From the NCBI GenBank assembly GCA_963738575.1, contig CAVTWY010000002.1:1-64000 (forward strand): a stretch of DNA of 64,000 nucleotides, given 5' to 3'. This document shows positions 10,636 through 20,666 of this stretch, one piece after another (position 1 is the stretch's first letter; each line of letters begins with the position of its first letter). A program made the position numbers and the translations under genes. This DNA is from CAVTWY01 sp963738575. Lineage in GTDB: Bacteria; Pseudomonadota; Gammaproteobacteria; Burkholderiales; Burkholderiaceae_C. A model generated the notes under the pieces. It had not been told where the DNA came from. It made no database searches and worked only from the letters and a program-made list of their open reading frames with translations.

Positions 10636-11416
10636 TCAAGCCCGGTAGCCCGGATCCTTGCGGTCGATCAACCGCTGCATCGCCGCAAAGCCATCTTCAC
10701 CCGCGCCGTACTTCGGATTGAAATTCAGCGCGTCGCGCACGCAGGCTTCGAGCACCGGCACCGGAATCGGCCGCAGCGCGCCCTTGCCCTGCGTGGCCAT
10801 CTGCACTTCGCACGCACGCTGCACCACCCACATGTAGGCGAAGGCCTGCGCCAAGGTCTGCCCGATCACCACCGGCCCGTGGTTGCGCAGCAGCAGCACG
10901 GGCTTGCCGGCGCTGCTGGCCAGGATGCGCGCGCCCTCCTCGGCATGCACGGTGATGCCCTCGAAGTCGTGGTACGCGACCTTGCCCCACAGTTGCGCGG
11001 CGTAGAAGTTGGTGAACGACAGGCCTTCTTCGAGGCAGCACACCGCCATCGTCGGCGTGGTGTGCACATGCATCACGCAATGCGCGTCGGGCAGCGTGGC
11101 GTGGATCGCGCCGTGGAAGGTGAAGCCGGCCGGGTTGATCGGCCAGTCGCTGTGGCCGAGGATGTTGCCGTCGACATCCACCTTGACCAGGTTCGACGCC
11201 GTGACCTCGCTGTAGTGCAGGCCGAACGGGTTGACGAGAAACTGCTGCGCCTCGCCGGGCACGCGCAGCGAGAGGTGGTTGTAGATGAGTTCGCTCCAGC
11301 CGAGGTGGTCGAAGATGCGGTAGCGCGGCGGCGAGCTTCACGCGCGCGTCCCACTCGGCGGCGGTGAAGCGTTCAGGGCGGGTGAAGTCATGGCGGGTGA
11401 AGGCGTCGTGGTTCAT
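10636..11416 (-). CDS. Class II aldolase/adducin-family protein in hpa operon, interrupted once
   Basis: About 260 residues from ATG 11414-11416, with one extra C near 11335 between LAAA and YRIFDHLGW. Metal-site histidines appear in VMHVHTTPTMAV and LLRNHGPVV, with FTFHGAIHA upstream, as in fuculose-1-phosphate aldolase relatives. It starts 11 bases after the hpaH stop. In most hpa operons this slot holds hpaI, the 4-hydroxy-2-oxoheptanedioate aldolase of the unrelated HpcH fold. A substitute retro-aldol role (pyruvate plus succinate semialdehyde) is inference from position only; many members of this family have unknown substrates. Confidence 0.8.
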
Positions 11417-11427
11417 GGCAGCGATCC

Positions 11428-12231
11428 TCAGACAAAACGAAACGACACGGTGCCCAGCGGCCCGTAGTCGGCATGCAGGTTGTCGCCGGCCACGGCCGTC
11501 GTCGGCCGCGTGAACGAGCCGGCGAGCACGACGTCGCCGGCATTCAACTGCTCGTCGTGCGGCGCGATCTTGTTGGCCAGCCAGGCCACGCCGGTGGCGG
11601 GGTGGTTGAGCACGCCGGCGGCGAGGCCCGTCTCTTCGATGACGCCGTTCTTGAACAGCATCGCGCCGACCCAGCGCAGGTCCACCGCGTCGGGCTTGAC
11701 CGGCCGGCCGCCGAGCACGATGCCGGCGTTGGCGGCGAAATCGCTGATGGTGTCGAAGACCTTGCGCGGCGCGCGCGTCTCGCGGTCGAACTGTTCGATG
11801 CGCGCGTCGATGATCTCCAGCGCCGGGCACACGTACTCGGTGGCGGCGAGCACGTCGAACAGCGTGATGCCGGGGCCGCGCAGCGGCCGGCCGAGCACGA
11901 AGGCGAGTTCGACTTCGACCCGCGGCGCGATGAAGCGGTTGATCGGGATGTCGCCGCCCTGCTCGAAGAACATGTCGTCCATCAGCGGCGCGTAGTCGGG
12001 CTCGGTGATCTGGCTGGCCTGCTGCATCGCGCGCGACGTGAGGCCGATCTTGCGGCCGCGGATCGTGCGGCCGTCGGCGAGTTCGAGCTTGACCCATTCG
12101 CGCTGGATCGCGTAGCCGTCGTCGATCGTCATCTGCGGATGCGCGCGCGAGAAGTGGCGCAGCGGCGTGCGCGTCTTGCGCGCGTCGTAGAGCTGGCGGG
12201 CGAGCGTGGCGATGGTCGTTGTGTCGAGCAC
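11428..12231 (-). CDS. hpaH: 2-oxo-hept-4-ene-1,7-dioate hydratase HpaH
   Basis: Adds water to 2-oxohept-4-ene-1,7-dioate in the homoprotocatechuate meta-cleavage pathway. Intact, 267 residues, the same length as E. coli HpaH. Seen: RGRKIGLTSRAMQQ, the acidic metal-binding segment RVEVELAFVLGRPL, ATEYVCPALEIIDARI and AGSFTRPTTAVAGD. Start GTG 12229-12231 is chosen because it yields the family N-terminus MLDTTTIATLARQLYDA and lies just past the hpaF TGA. Its neighbours on both sides belong to the same operon. Confidence 0.93.
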   Translation of the reverse strand: MLDTTTIATLARQLYDARKTRTPLRHFSRAHPQMTIDDGYAIQREWVKLELADGRTIRGRKIGLTSRAMQQASQITEPDYAPLMDDMFFEQGGDIPINRFIAPRVEVELAFVLGRPLRGPGITLFDVLAATEYVCPALEIIDARIEQFDRETRAPRKVFDTISDFAANAGIVLGGRPVKPDAVDLRWVGAMLFKNGVIEETGLAAGVLNHPATGVAWLANKIAPHDEQLNAGDVVLAGSFTRPTTAVAGDNLHADYGPLGTVSFRFV

Positions 12232-12233
12232 GG

Positions 12234-12644
12234 TCAGCCCTTGTTGTTGTTGAACAGCGCGTGCAGGTTGCCGAACTTGGCGTCGAAGACTTCCGGGCCT
12301 TCGTCGATTTGCAGCGTCAGGCCGAGCGGCCGGCGCGCCAGCAGCGGCGCGAAGTGCGCCTTCGCGGCATCGGTCAGCGCCTGGCCCGCCGCCTGCTGCA
12401 CGGCCGCGCTGCGGCCGCGGCCCATGCGCAGTTGCATCTAGCAGAAGGCATGGTCGCCCGAGCCGTCGGCCACCGCGTGGTGCGCCGCGGGGTAGGCCAG
12501 CACGCGGATGCCGCCGGTGGGGAAGACGCGCGCGCCGGCTTCGTCTTTCACCGTCTGCATGGCTTGCGCCAGCGAGCGGCACAGCGCCGACATGTCGGTC
12601 TCGGCTTCGATGTCGGGCGTGTAGAGGATGACGACGTGCGGCAT
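12234..12644 (-). CDS. hpaF: 5-carboxymethyl-2-hydroxymuconate delta-isomerase HpaF, TAG-interrupted
   Basis: Tautomerase-superfamily isomerase of the hpa pathway, about 136 residues. The N-terminus MPHVVILYTPDIEAETD retains the catalytic Pro2. An in-frame TAG (complement of 12438-12440) falls inside the conserved strand read DHAFC-stop-MQLRMGRGR. E. coli HpaF has DYAFVHMTLKIGAGR here, so a Tyr, His or Leu codon is expected. The rest (AAVQQAAGQALTDAAKAHF, then LHALFNNNKG) is intact. A single-base error is the simplest explanation. Confidence 0.85.
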
Positions 12645-12715
12645 GTTGGTCCCGCCAACAGCAAGCCACCAACCCGTTGGCTGAGGTATCGAGCCCCACG
12701 GAGCCCTTCGATACC

Positions 12716-13678
12716 TCAGGGCGAACGGTGCGGTGCTGTGGTTCGTGTCATGTCTAGAGGCGTGGCGACGGAGGTGTAGCCGTCGGCGCGCGAGGCCACG
12801 GCCTTCGGGATCGCGCTGCCGTCTTGCGGCGTGACCGGGAACACGGCGTTGATCTGGCCCGTGCCCGAGGCGCCGAAGTACGGCGTGATGACTTCGGCTT
12901 TGCCGTCGTAGGCGCTCCAGCCGAGCAGGCCGAGCAGCATCGCCGTGTCGTGCATGAAGCCTTCGCCATGGCCCTTGCTCGCGTACTCGGGCAGCATCTC
13001 GCAGAAGTCTTTCCACTCGCCGCGCTGCCACATCTGCACCACGCTGCGGTCGAGCTGTTCGAGGAACGGGCTCCAGAGGCGAAACGCGAATTCGGGCGCC
13101 AGGCCGTTCTGCGCGAAGCGGTGGCTCAGGCTGCCGCTGGCAAAAAACGCCACCGTGCCGTCGTAATGTTCTTCGACCGCGCGGCGCATCGCCCAGCCCA
13201 GGCGCGCGCTGTCGGCCAGGTAATGCGCCATGCACAGCGCCGAGACCGAGATCACCTTGAAGTGCTGGTCGGCGTTCATGTAGCGCATCGGCACCAGCGT
13301 GCCGTACTCGGGGTTCAGCGTCGTCGCGTCATGGGCCAGCGTCTCGACGCCCATCGCATTGCATTCGCGCGCCAGCAACTGGCCGAGGGCAGGGTTGCCC
13401 GGCGTCTCGAACGCCATGTTGGCGATGAAGTGCGGCAGCTCGTTGCTGGTGTACAGGCCCTTGAAATGCGGCGCGCAGTTGAGGTGGTAGTTGGCGTTGA
13501 CGAGCCAATGCGTGTCGAAGACGACGATGGTGTCCACGCCCGCTTCACGGCAGCGGCGCGCGATCTCGCGGTGGCCGTCGATCGCGTCCTGGCGCGTGCC
13601 CTTGCGCGGGCCGTCGAGTTCGCTCAGGTACATCGACGGCACGTGGGTGATCTTGGCGGCGAGTGCGACTTTGCCCAT
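12716..13678 (-). CDS. hpaD: 3,4-dihydroxyphenylacetate 2,3-dioxygenase HpaD
   Basis: Ring-cleaving extradiol dioxygenase (LigB superfamily) that opens homoprotocatechuate. Seen: MGKVALAAKITHVPSMYLSE with the iron-ligand His, FDTHWLVNANYHLN, LVPMRYMNADQHFKVISVSA and the catalytic-His segment FASGSLSHRF. ATG 13676-13678 lies 2 bases beyond the hpaE stop. The open frame gives 320 residues against about 283 in E. coli; the extra tail after GYTSVATP may be non-native, since another frame closes there with TAG. Confidence 0.92.
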   Translation of the reverse strand: MGKVALAAKITHVPSMYLSELDGPRKGTRQDAIDGHREIARRCREAGVDTIVVFDTHWLVNANYHLNCAPHFKGLYTSNELPHFIANMAFETPGNPALGQLLARECNAMGVETLAHDATTLNPEYGTLVPMRYMNADQHFKVISVSALCMAHYLADSARLGWAMRRAVEEHYDGTVAFFASGSLSHRFAQNGLAPEFAFRLWSPFLEQLDRSVVQMWQRGEWKDFCEMLPEYASKGHGEGFMHDTAMLLGLLGWSAYDGKAEVITPYFGASGTGQINAVFPVTPQDGSAIPKAVASRADGYTSVATPLDMTRTTAPHRSP

Positions 13679-13680
13679 GA

Positions 13681-15137
13681 TCAGGCTCCCCAGTGCGGGA
13701 TGTGGTGCGAGCCCATCGACACCGCGACGTTCTTCGGTTCGAGAAAGACCTCGTAGCTCCAGGTGCCGCCTTCGCGGCCTGTCCCGCTGGCCTTGGTGCC
13801 GCCGAAGGGCTGGCGCAGGTCGCGCACGTTCTGGCTGTTGACGAAGCACATGCCGGCTTCGATGGCCGCGGCCACGCGGTGCGCGCGGCCGAGGTTTTCG
13901 GTCCAGACATAACTCGACAGGCCGTACTGGATGTCGTTGGCTTTGGCGATCGCGTCGGCCTCGTCGTCGAACGGGATCAGGCAGGCCACCGGGCCGAAGA
14001 TTTCTTCCTGCGCGATGCGCATGCGGTTGTCGACATCGGCGAAGACCGTCGGCTTGACGAAGTTGCCGCGCGAAAGCGCCGCCGGCAGCGCGGGCGCATC
14101 GAGCCCGCCGCAGAGCAGCGTCGCGCCCTCCTTCGGGCCGAGCTCGATGTAGCTGCGCACCTTGGCCAGGTGGCCCGGGCTGATCATCGGGCCGACGATG
14201 GTCTTGTCGTCGAGCGGGTCGCCGACGGTGAGGCGCTGCGCACGCTCGGCGAAGCGGCGCGCGAAGTCGGCGTAGATCGACTTCTGCACGAGGATGCGCG
14301 AGCCCGCCGTGCAGCGCTCGCCGTTGTTGGAAAAGATCATGAAGACGGCAGCGTCGAGCGCGCGATCCAAGTCGGCGTCGTCGAAGATCACGAACGGGCT
14401 CTTGCCGCCGAGCTCCATGCTGAACTTCTTCAGCCCGCGGCCTGCACGATGCGGTTGCCGGTGACGGTGCTGCCGGTGAAGCTGATCGCGCGCACGTCGG
14501 GGTGGCGGCACAGCGGCTCGCCGGCCTCGGCGCCGAAGCCGTGGACGACGTTGAGCACGCCGGCGGGGATGCCGGCTTCCAAGGCCAGTTCGCCCAGGCG
14601 CGCGGCGGTCAGCGGCGACAGCTCGCTCATCTTCAGCACCGCGGTGTTGCCGAAGGCCAGCGCCGGCGCGATCTTCCACGTCGCCGTCATGAAGGGCACG
14701 TTCCACGGGCTGATCAGCGCGCACACGCCCACCGGGTGGTAGAGCGTGTAGTTGAGATGAGTCGGCGTCGGGTAGGTGTGGCCATCGACGCGCGTGCACA
14801 TCTCGGCGAAGTAGTAGAAGTTGTCGGCCGCGCGCGGCACGAGTTGCTTGCCGGTCTGCGCGATGACCTGGCCGGTGTCTTGCGTCTCCGTGCGCGCGAT
14901 GTCCGGCACATGCGCGGCGATCAGGTCGCCGAGCTTGCGCATCAGGCGCGCGCGCTCGGTGGCGGGCAGTCCGGCCCACTTCGGAAACGCGGCCTTGGCG
15001 GCGGCCACTGCGGCATGCATCTCCGCTTCGCCGCCGCGTGCCACTTCGGCCAGCACCTCTTGCGTGGCCGGGTTCACCGTCTCGAAATACGCCGCGCTCT
15101 CGACCGGCTTGCCGTTGATCAGGTGCTGGATGCGCAT
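13681..15137 (-). CDS. hpaE: 5-carboxymethyl-2-hydroxymuconate semialdehyde dehydrogenase HpaE, interrupted once
   Basis: NAD-dependent aldehyde dehydrogenase of the hpa pathway, about 485 residues. Seen: SPWNVPFMTATWKIAPAL, FTGSTVTGNRIVQAAG, general-base Glu in MELGGKSP and catalytic Cys in NNGERCTAGSR, with C-terminal RQPFGGTKASGTGREGG. A lost C near 14432 (codon CTG read as TG) splits it between QAAG and LKKFSMELGG; both halves are otherwise intact. It lies between hpaG (9 bases upstream) and hpaD. Confidence 0.93.
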
Positions 15138-15146
15138 CTGTGCTTC

Positions 15147-16582
15147 CTATCGTTCGTCAGCGACGATGGTATTGACCAGCCGGCCGATGCCGTCGATTTC
15201 GGTCACCACCTCGTCGCCGACATTGACATTGACCACGCCGTCGGGCGTGCCGGTGAGGATCACGTCGCCGGCTTGCAGCGTCATGAAGGCGCTCAGGTAT
15301 TCGATCAGCGACGCGAATGTCGTTGACCATGTTCGCGGTGTTGCCCTGCTGCGTGACCTGGCCGTTGACCGTGGTGCGCAGCGCCAGCGCCTGCGGGTCG
15401 GGCACGTCGGCGGCATCGACGAACCAGGGGCCGAGCACCGTCGCGCCATCGCGGTTCTTGACGCGCAGGTTCGGCCGGTACCAGTTCTCGAGGTAGTCGC
15501 GCACCGCGTAGTCGTTGCACACGGTGTAGCCGGCCACATGCTGCATCGCGTCGGCGCGCTTCACACGCTGCGCGGTCTTGCCGATGACGACGGCGAGTTC
15601 GCACTCGTAGTGCATGAAGGCCACGCCGGCCGGCCGGCGCGTGAAGCCGCGGTGGCCGAGCAGCGCGCCCGGCCCCTTGAAGAACACCAGCGGCTCGTCC
15701 TTGGACGTGACCGACAGCTCCTTGCTCAGCTCCTTGACGTGGTCGGCGTAGTTCAGGCCGAGCGCGATCACGGTGCCGACGTCGAACGGCGGCAGCCAGA
15801 CGACGGCGTCTTCGGCGAGCACGCGGCCGTCGGCCAGGCGCAGGCCGCGTTCGTGCGGCACCGCGCTGTGCACAGCGCCGCCGTAGGCCACGCGTGCGGT
15901 CTTCATGCGCGCCTCGGCCTCGACGCGCAAGCGCAGCGAACCCACGCCGTCGATCGATCAGCACCACCGCGTGCCCGGCTTCGACCCGCGGCGCGCCGTG
16001 AGCGATGCCGAGCGCGAGCACGTCGCCGGCTTGCAGCGTCATGAACTCGGTGACGTCGGCGATCAACTGCGCCACGCCGCGCACACGCTCGCCGGTGGTG
16101 AACTCGTGGGCCACCACACCATCGACTTCGACGCGGCCGATGAGCGCATCCGGGTTGGGCACGTCGGCCGCAGGCACGACGCGCGCGCCGAGCGGGCAGA
16201 AGCCATCACGCGCCTTGAAGCGCGCGCCCGGCCGGTAGTGGTTGGGCAGCGGCGCGCTGATGTCGCCGACGAGCAGGTAGCCCGCCACATGCTCCATCGC
16301 ACGCGCGGCCGGCACGCGGCAAGCCACCGCGCCGATGACGATGCCCAGCGACGCGCTCACCTGCAGCGCCGCCATGCCCGCAGGCACGCGCACGATGGCG
16401 CCGTCGGCGGCCAGCATGTGGCGCGGCTTGACTTCCAGCACCGGCGCTTGCGGCGGCGCCTTGTGCGGCGGCTGGTGCACCGCGTCGCCGAGCGCGGCGA
16501 GCTGCGGCGCGTGGTTCAGCAGCGCGCCATAGACCGTGCCCGACAAGCGCCACGGCGGGCCGTCGAAAGCGACGGTCGGCAA
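15147..16582 (-). CDS. hpaG: Bifunctional 4-hydroxyphenylacetate degradation isomerase/decarboxylase HpaG, interrupted
   Basis: Two fumarylacetoacetase-type domains in one frame once shifts near 15955 (duplicated ATCG) and 15308 (extra C) are bridged. The first (MLAADGAIVRVPAGM, MEHVAGYLLVGD, ARDGFCPLGARVVP, FMTLQAGDVLALG) and second (VIALGLNYADHVKEL, FMHYECELAVVIGK, AGYTVCNDYAVRDYLENW, FMTLQAGDVILTGTPDGV) correspond to HpaG1 and HpaG2. These decarboxylate and isomerise the ring-cleavage product. E. coli HpaG is likewise a fusion (429 residues); here it is about 477. The only start codons are TTG 16580-16582 or CTG just upstream. Stop is TAG at 15147-15149. Confidence 0.88.
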
Positions 16583-16594
16583 CGGCAGCTGTGT

Positions 16595-16634
16595 TTGCTA
16601 ACATGTGAGCAATGTAATCACTAAGATGTGAGCA
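16595..16634. promoter_or_regulatory. hpaG/hpaR divergent control region with repeated operator-like element
   Basis: Two near-identical direct copies, CTAACATGTGAGCA (16598-16611) and CTAAGATGTGAGCA (16621-16634), differ at one base and start 23 bp apart, about two helix turns. The first is also part of an inverted repeat, TTGCT (16595-16599) and AGCAA (16608-16612). They fill the 51-base gap between hpaG and hpaR and overlap the hpaR start, so autorepressing HpaR sites are the natural reading (inference). Confidence 0.6.
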
Positions 16635-17142
16635 TGTCAACCGCGCGCCGGCCGAAGCCGCTCGCCGAAGCCCGCAGCCACCGCGCTGCGCCACCGCAAC
16701 CTGCCGCTGCTGCTGCTGCAGGCGCGCGAAGGCGTGCTGGCGCATTTCCGGCCGCTGCTCAATGCGCATGGCGTGACCGAGCAGCAATGGCGCATCGTGC
16801 GCGCGCTGCTCGCCGAAGGCGCCGCTCGAGCCGCGCCAGATCGGCACGCTGTGCCGCATCTCCAGCCCCAGCCTGGCGGGCGTGCTGGCGCGCATGGACG
16901 AGCTCGGCCTGGTGAAGCGCGAGCGCACGGCGCAGGACCAGCGCCGCGTGCTGGTCAGCCTGACGCGCAAGAGCCGCGACCTGGCCGCGGCGATGGCGCC
17001 CGAAGTCGAGGCCGTCTATGCGCGCATCGAAGACCACATCGGCGCCGATTTCGTGCAGCGCTTCTACGCCACGCTCGACGAGTTGATCGGCCTGCTCGAA
17101 GGCATGCCGGCCGACGACGGCGGCGACGGTGAGCCGTCCTGA
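16634..17142 (+). CDS. hpaR: HpaR, MarR-family repressor of the hpa operon, interrupted
   Basis: Winged-helix regulator divergent from hpaG. Frames join across an extra C near 16677 (EARS then TALRHRNLPLLLLQAREG) and an extra G near 16820 (LLAEGA then LEPRQIGTLCRIS). Seen: AHFRPLLNAHGVTEQQWRIV, recognition-helix region ISSPSLAGVLARMDELGLV and the wing RTAQDQRRVLVSLT. This is the HpaR pattern, so it probably senses 4-hydroxyphenylacetate or homoprotocatechuate. ATG 16634 lies inside the second repeat of the operator-like element. End TGA at 17140-17142. Confidence 0.87.
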
Positions 17143-17262
17143 AGCCGTGGCGGGCCTAGCACCGGGCGCCGCCGCGTCACGGCCACTGGCGTTGGTGCCG
17201 CTCCACCCCGCAGGCGCCACAGCGCAACGCCGTCCCTCGATCACCATCGCGCCCCGGCCGGT

Positions 17263-19087
17263 TCAGGTATTGGATCTGCGCTCGCGCTCGTGCTCGCCCG
17301 GCACGCCCCGGCGCTGGTTGACGAAGCGGCGCTGCGGCTCGTACGGGAACACGTCGAGCATGGCGCCGGCCAGGATGCGCTGCTTGTGCAGGTTCCAGTA
17401 GTCGGGGTCCAGCAGCTCGGGGTGATGCTTCAGAAAGGTCTGGCGAACGCGTGCATTGCCGAGCAGGAAGGGACCGAAGGTCTTGGGGAAGACGTCCTTC
17501 GGGCCGACGTCGAACCAGACCTCGCCCGCCGTCTGCGCCTGGCCCTCCTCGGGCGGCGGCACGTGGCGGAAGTTGCAGTCGCTCAGGTACTCGATCTCGT
17601 CGTAGTCGTAGAACACCACCTTGCCCTGGCGTGTCATGCCGAAGTTCTTCCACAGCATGTCGCCGGGGAAGATGTTGGCGGCCACCAGGTCCTTGATCGC
17701 GTTGCCGTATTCGATCGTCGCGCGCTCGATCGCTTCGTCGTTGCCGGCGGCGGTGGCGTCCTTCAGGAACAGGTTGAGCGGGATCATCCGGCGCTCGATG
17801 TAGGCGTGTTCGATGATGATCTCCTGCGGCCCGCTGCCGCCGGTGATCTCGAGCATGCTCGCGCAGAAGCGGTGCATCTCGTCGATCAGCTCGGGCTCGA
17901 AGCGCGCCAGCGGCAGCGCCACCTTGCTGTATTCGAGCGTGTCGGCCATGCGGCCCACGCGGTCGTGCTGCTTGACGAGCAGGTACTTGCTCTTGATCTG
18001 TGCGCGCGTGGTCTTCTTGTGCGCCGGGTAGAAGTCCTTGATCAGCTTGAAGACATAGGGGAACGACGGCAGGTCGAAGACCAGCATCACCGTGCCCTTG
18101 ATGCCCGGCGCGATGCGGAAGCGGTCGCTGCTGTGGCGCAGGTGATGCAGCAGGTCGCGGTAGAAGCTGTTCTTGCCCTGCTTGTGCAGGCCGACGGCGC
18201 TGTAGATTTCGGCGCGCGGCTTGCGCGGCATCAGCGTGCGCAGGAACTGCACGTAGGCGCTGGGCACCGGCATATCGACCAGGAAGTACGCGCGGGCGTA
18301 GCTGAACAGCATCTCCATGTCGTCCTCGGTGTGCAGGACGGTGTCGATCGTCAGCTTGCCGTCGGCGGTGTGCAGCAGCGGCAGCGCGATCGGCGTCTGC
18401 TGGCCGCCGTTGATGATCTTGCCCACCACATAGGCGCCCTTGTTGCGGAAGAACAGGTTCGACAGCACCTGGATCTGGAAATTGGTGCGCGGCTGCACGT
18501 CTCCCAGCCGGCGCTGCAGTTCGGCCACCACGTCGCCGGCGTCGCGCTCCAGATCCTCGAAGGGCAGCTGCAAATCGAAGTCGCGCACCAGTTGCACCCA
18601 GGTCTCGCGCCAGGTCTGCGAGCGTCGGGTAATAGACGCGGTAGGTGGTCGGCGCGAGCGCTTCGTCGATCTCGATGTAGGAGGTGGAGATCGCCGGCCG
18701 GACGAAGATGAAGCTGTTGTGGAAGTAGCTGCGGTGCAGGATCTTCGTCGTCACCGAGTTGAAGAAGGTCTCGGCCAGCTCCGGCTGCCGGTGGTCGATC
18801 AACAGGCCGATGTAGAGCAGCTTGACCTGTTGCCAGACCGCCGTCGGCAGCACCTCGGCGTCGAACTCGATCTGCAACCGGTTCTTGGTTTCTCGCACGC
18901 GCTCGTCGTAGAACGCGATGCGCTCGCGCATCGCCCGCTGCTGGCCGTGCCAGTCGGCGCGCTCGAAGCGCTGCTTGGCCGCACGGTTGGTTTCGCTGAA
19001 CAGCCGGTAATGGCGGTCGAAGCCGTCGAGCAGCGCACGGGCGATCTTGAAAGCGGCGGTGTCGTCGGTGGCGGGCAGGTCTGGCAT
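17263..19087 (-). CDS. aceK: Isocitrate dehydrogenase kinase/phosphatase AceK, interrupted once
   Basis: Bifunctional enzyme that phosphorylates and dephosphorylates isocitrate dehydrogenase to steer flux between TCA cycle and glyoxylate shunt. About 607 residues from ATG 19085-19087. One extra G near 18608 splits YYPTLADL from ETWVQLVRDFDLQLP. Seen: ATP-binding loop APGIKGTVMLVFDLPSFPY, FKLIKDFYPAHKK, HAYIERRMIPLN, GDMLWKNFGM and metal-binding FYDYDEIEYL. E. coli AceK has 578 residues. It diverges from the acyl-CoA-ligase gene across only 40 bases. Confidence 0.95.
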
Positions 19088-19127
19088 CGGCAAGAATCAG
19101 GCTTGGCAGTTCTCCAGCAGTTCAATC

Positions 19128-20665
19128 ATGACACTCCACGACCTCCTCCAAGCCGGCGCCGATGACGCCATCGCCATTGCCGCGCCGGGCCGCACGGCGC
19201 TCGACTACCGTGGGCTGCGCGCGCTGGTGGCCGCCACCACCGCGTCGCTCAATGCCGCGGGCATCGGCCGCAACGACCGCGTCGCCATCGTGCTGCCCAA
19301 CGGCCCCGAGATGGCGACCTGCTTTCTGGCCTGCGCCTGCGCGGTCACCAGCGCGCCGCTCAACCCCGCGTACCGCGGCGACGAGTTCGAGTTCTACCTC
19401 GACGATCTGCAGGCCAAGGCGCTGATCGTCGATCGCGCCAGCGCGTCGCCGGCGGTGGAGGCGGCGCAGCAAGCTCGGCGTGCAGGTCATCGAGCTGAGC
19501 GTCGCCGACGGCGCCGCAGCCGGCCAGTTCAGCCTCGGTGCCGCCGCCGCCACACCCTGCGCGCACGGTGGCCCCGCCGAGGCCGGCGACGTGGCCATGG
19601 TGCTGCACACCTCGGGCACGACCTCGCGGCCCAAGCGGGTGCCGCTGTCGGTGGCCAATCTGTGCGCCTCGGCGCGGCAGATCGCGGCGACGCTGCAATT
19701 CACGCCGCAGGACCGCGGCTTGAACATCATGCCGCTGTTCCACATCCACGGCCTGCTCGCCGGCCTGCTGGCGCCGCTGTCGGCCGGCTCGCAGGTGTTC
19801 TGCACGCCGGGCTTCAATGCGCTGCGATTCTTCAAGTGGATGGACGAGGCCTGCCCGACCTGGTACACGGCCGTGCCGACGATGCACCTGGCGATCGCCA
19901 GCCGCGGCAAGCACAACGCCGAGGTGCTGGCGCGCCATCCGCTGCGCTTCGTGCGCTCGTCGTCGTCGGCGATGCCGCCGCAGTTGATCGCGGAGACTCG
20001 AAGCGATGTTCAAGGCGCCGTTGATCGAGTCCTACGGCATGACCGAAGCGGCGCACCAGATGGCCTCGAACCCGCTGCCGCCGCAGCAGCGCAAACCCGG
20101 CTCGGTGGGGCGTGCGGCCGGCCCCGAGATCGGCATCCGCGGTGAAGACGGCGCGATGCTGGGCGCGGGCGACATCGGCGAGGTCGTGATCCGCGGGCCG
20201 AGCGTGACCGCAGGCTACGAGAGCAACCCGAAAGCCAATGAAGAGGCTTTCGTCGATGGCTGGTTTCGCACCGGCGACCAGGGCGTGATCGACGCCGAGG
20301 GCTACCTGAGCATCACCGGCCGCTTGAAGGAGATCATCAACCGCGGCGGCGAGAAGGTGAGCCCGCGCGAGATCGACGAGATCCTGCTCGACCATGTCTC
20401 GGTCGCGCAGGTGATCGTCTTCGGCGCGCCGCACAAGCGGCTCGGCGAGGAGGTGGCCGCGATGGTGGTGCTGCACGAAGGCCACGAATGCAGCGAGCGC
20501 GAGCTGCAGCAGTTCGTCGCCCAGCGCGTGGCCGGCTACAAGGTGCCGAAGAAGATCCTCTTCGTCGAAGAACTGCCCAAGGGCGCGACCGGCAAGTTGC
20601 AGCGCATCGGGCTGGCGCAGCGCATCGGCCTGGGCTTCGGCTCGTTCGTCTCCGGCGAGTTCTGA
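19128..20665 (+). CDS. Acyl-CoA synthetase, oxalate-CoA ligase-like, interrupted twice
   Basis: AMP-forming ligase, about 511 residues. Seen: HTSGTTSRPKRVPLS (P-loop-like), LFHIHGLLAGLLAPL, ESYGMTEAAHQMASNPLPP, WFRTGDQG, GRLKEIINRGGEKVSPRE and terminal KGATGKLQR with the catalytic Lys. The LFHIHGLLAGLLAP and GMTEAAHQMASNPLPP segments resemble the Pcs60/AAE3 oxalate-CoA ligase group more than acetyl- or long-chain ligases (recalled family features). Extra bases near 19472 (AAQ then KLGVQV) and 19998 (IAE then LEAMFKAP) break the frame. It ends one base before the reductase GTG, so the two are probably co-transcribed. Confidence 0.85.
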
Positions 20666-20666
20666 A

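Noticed and set aside
105..12440. Possible reassignment of TAG to an amino acid.
   Set aside because: TAG also ends cusA, hpaG, the BLUF gene and other genes exactly at their family lengths, so it is read as stop in this genome; isolated errors are simpler.
15147..16582. Two separate HpaG1 and HpaG2 genes.
   Set aside because: After removing the ATCG duplication near 15955 the frame runs unbroken through both domains, as in enterobacterial HpaG.
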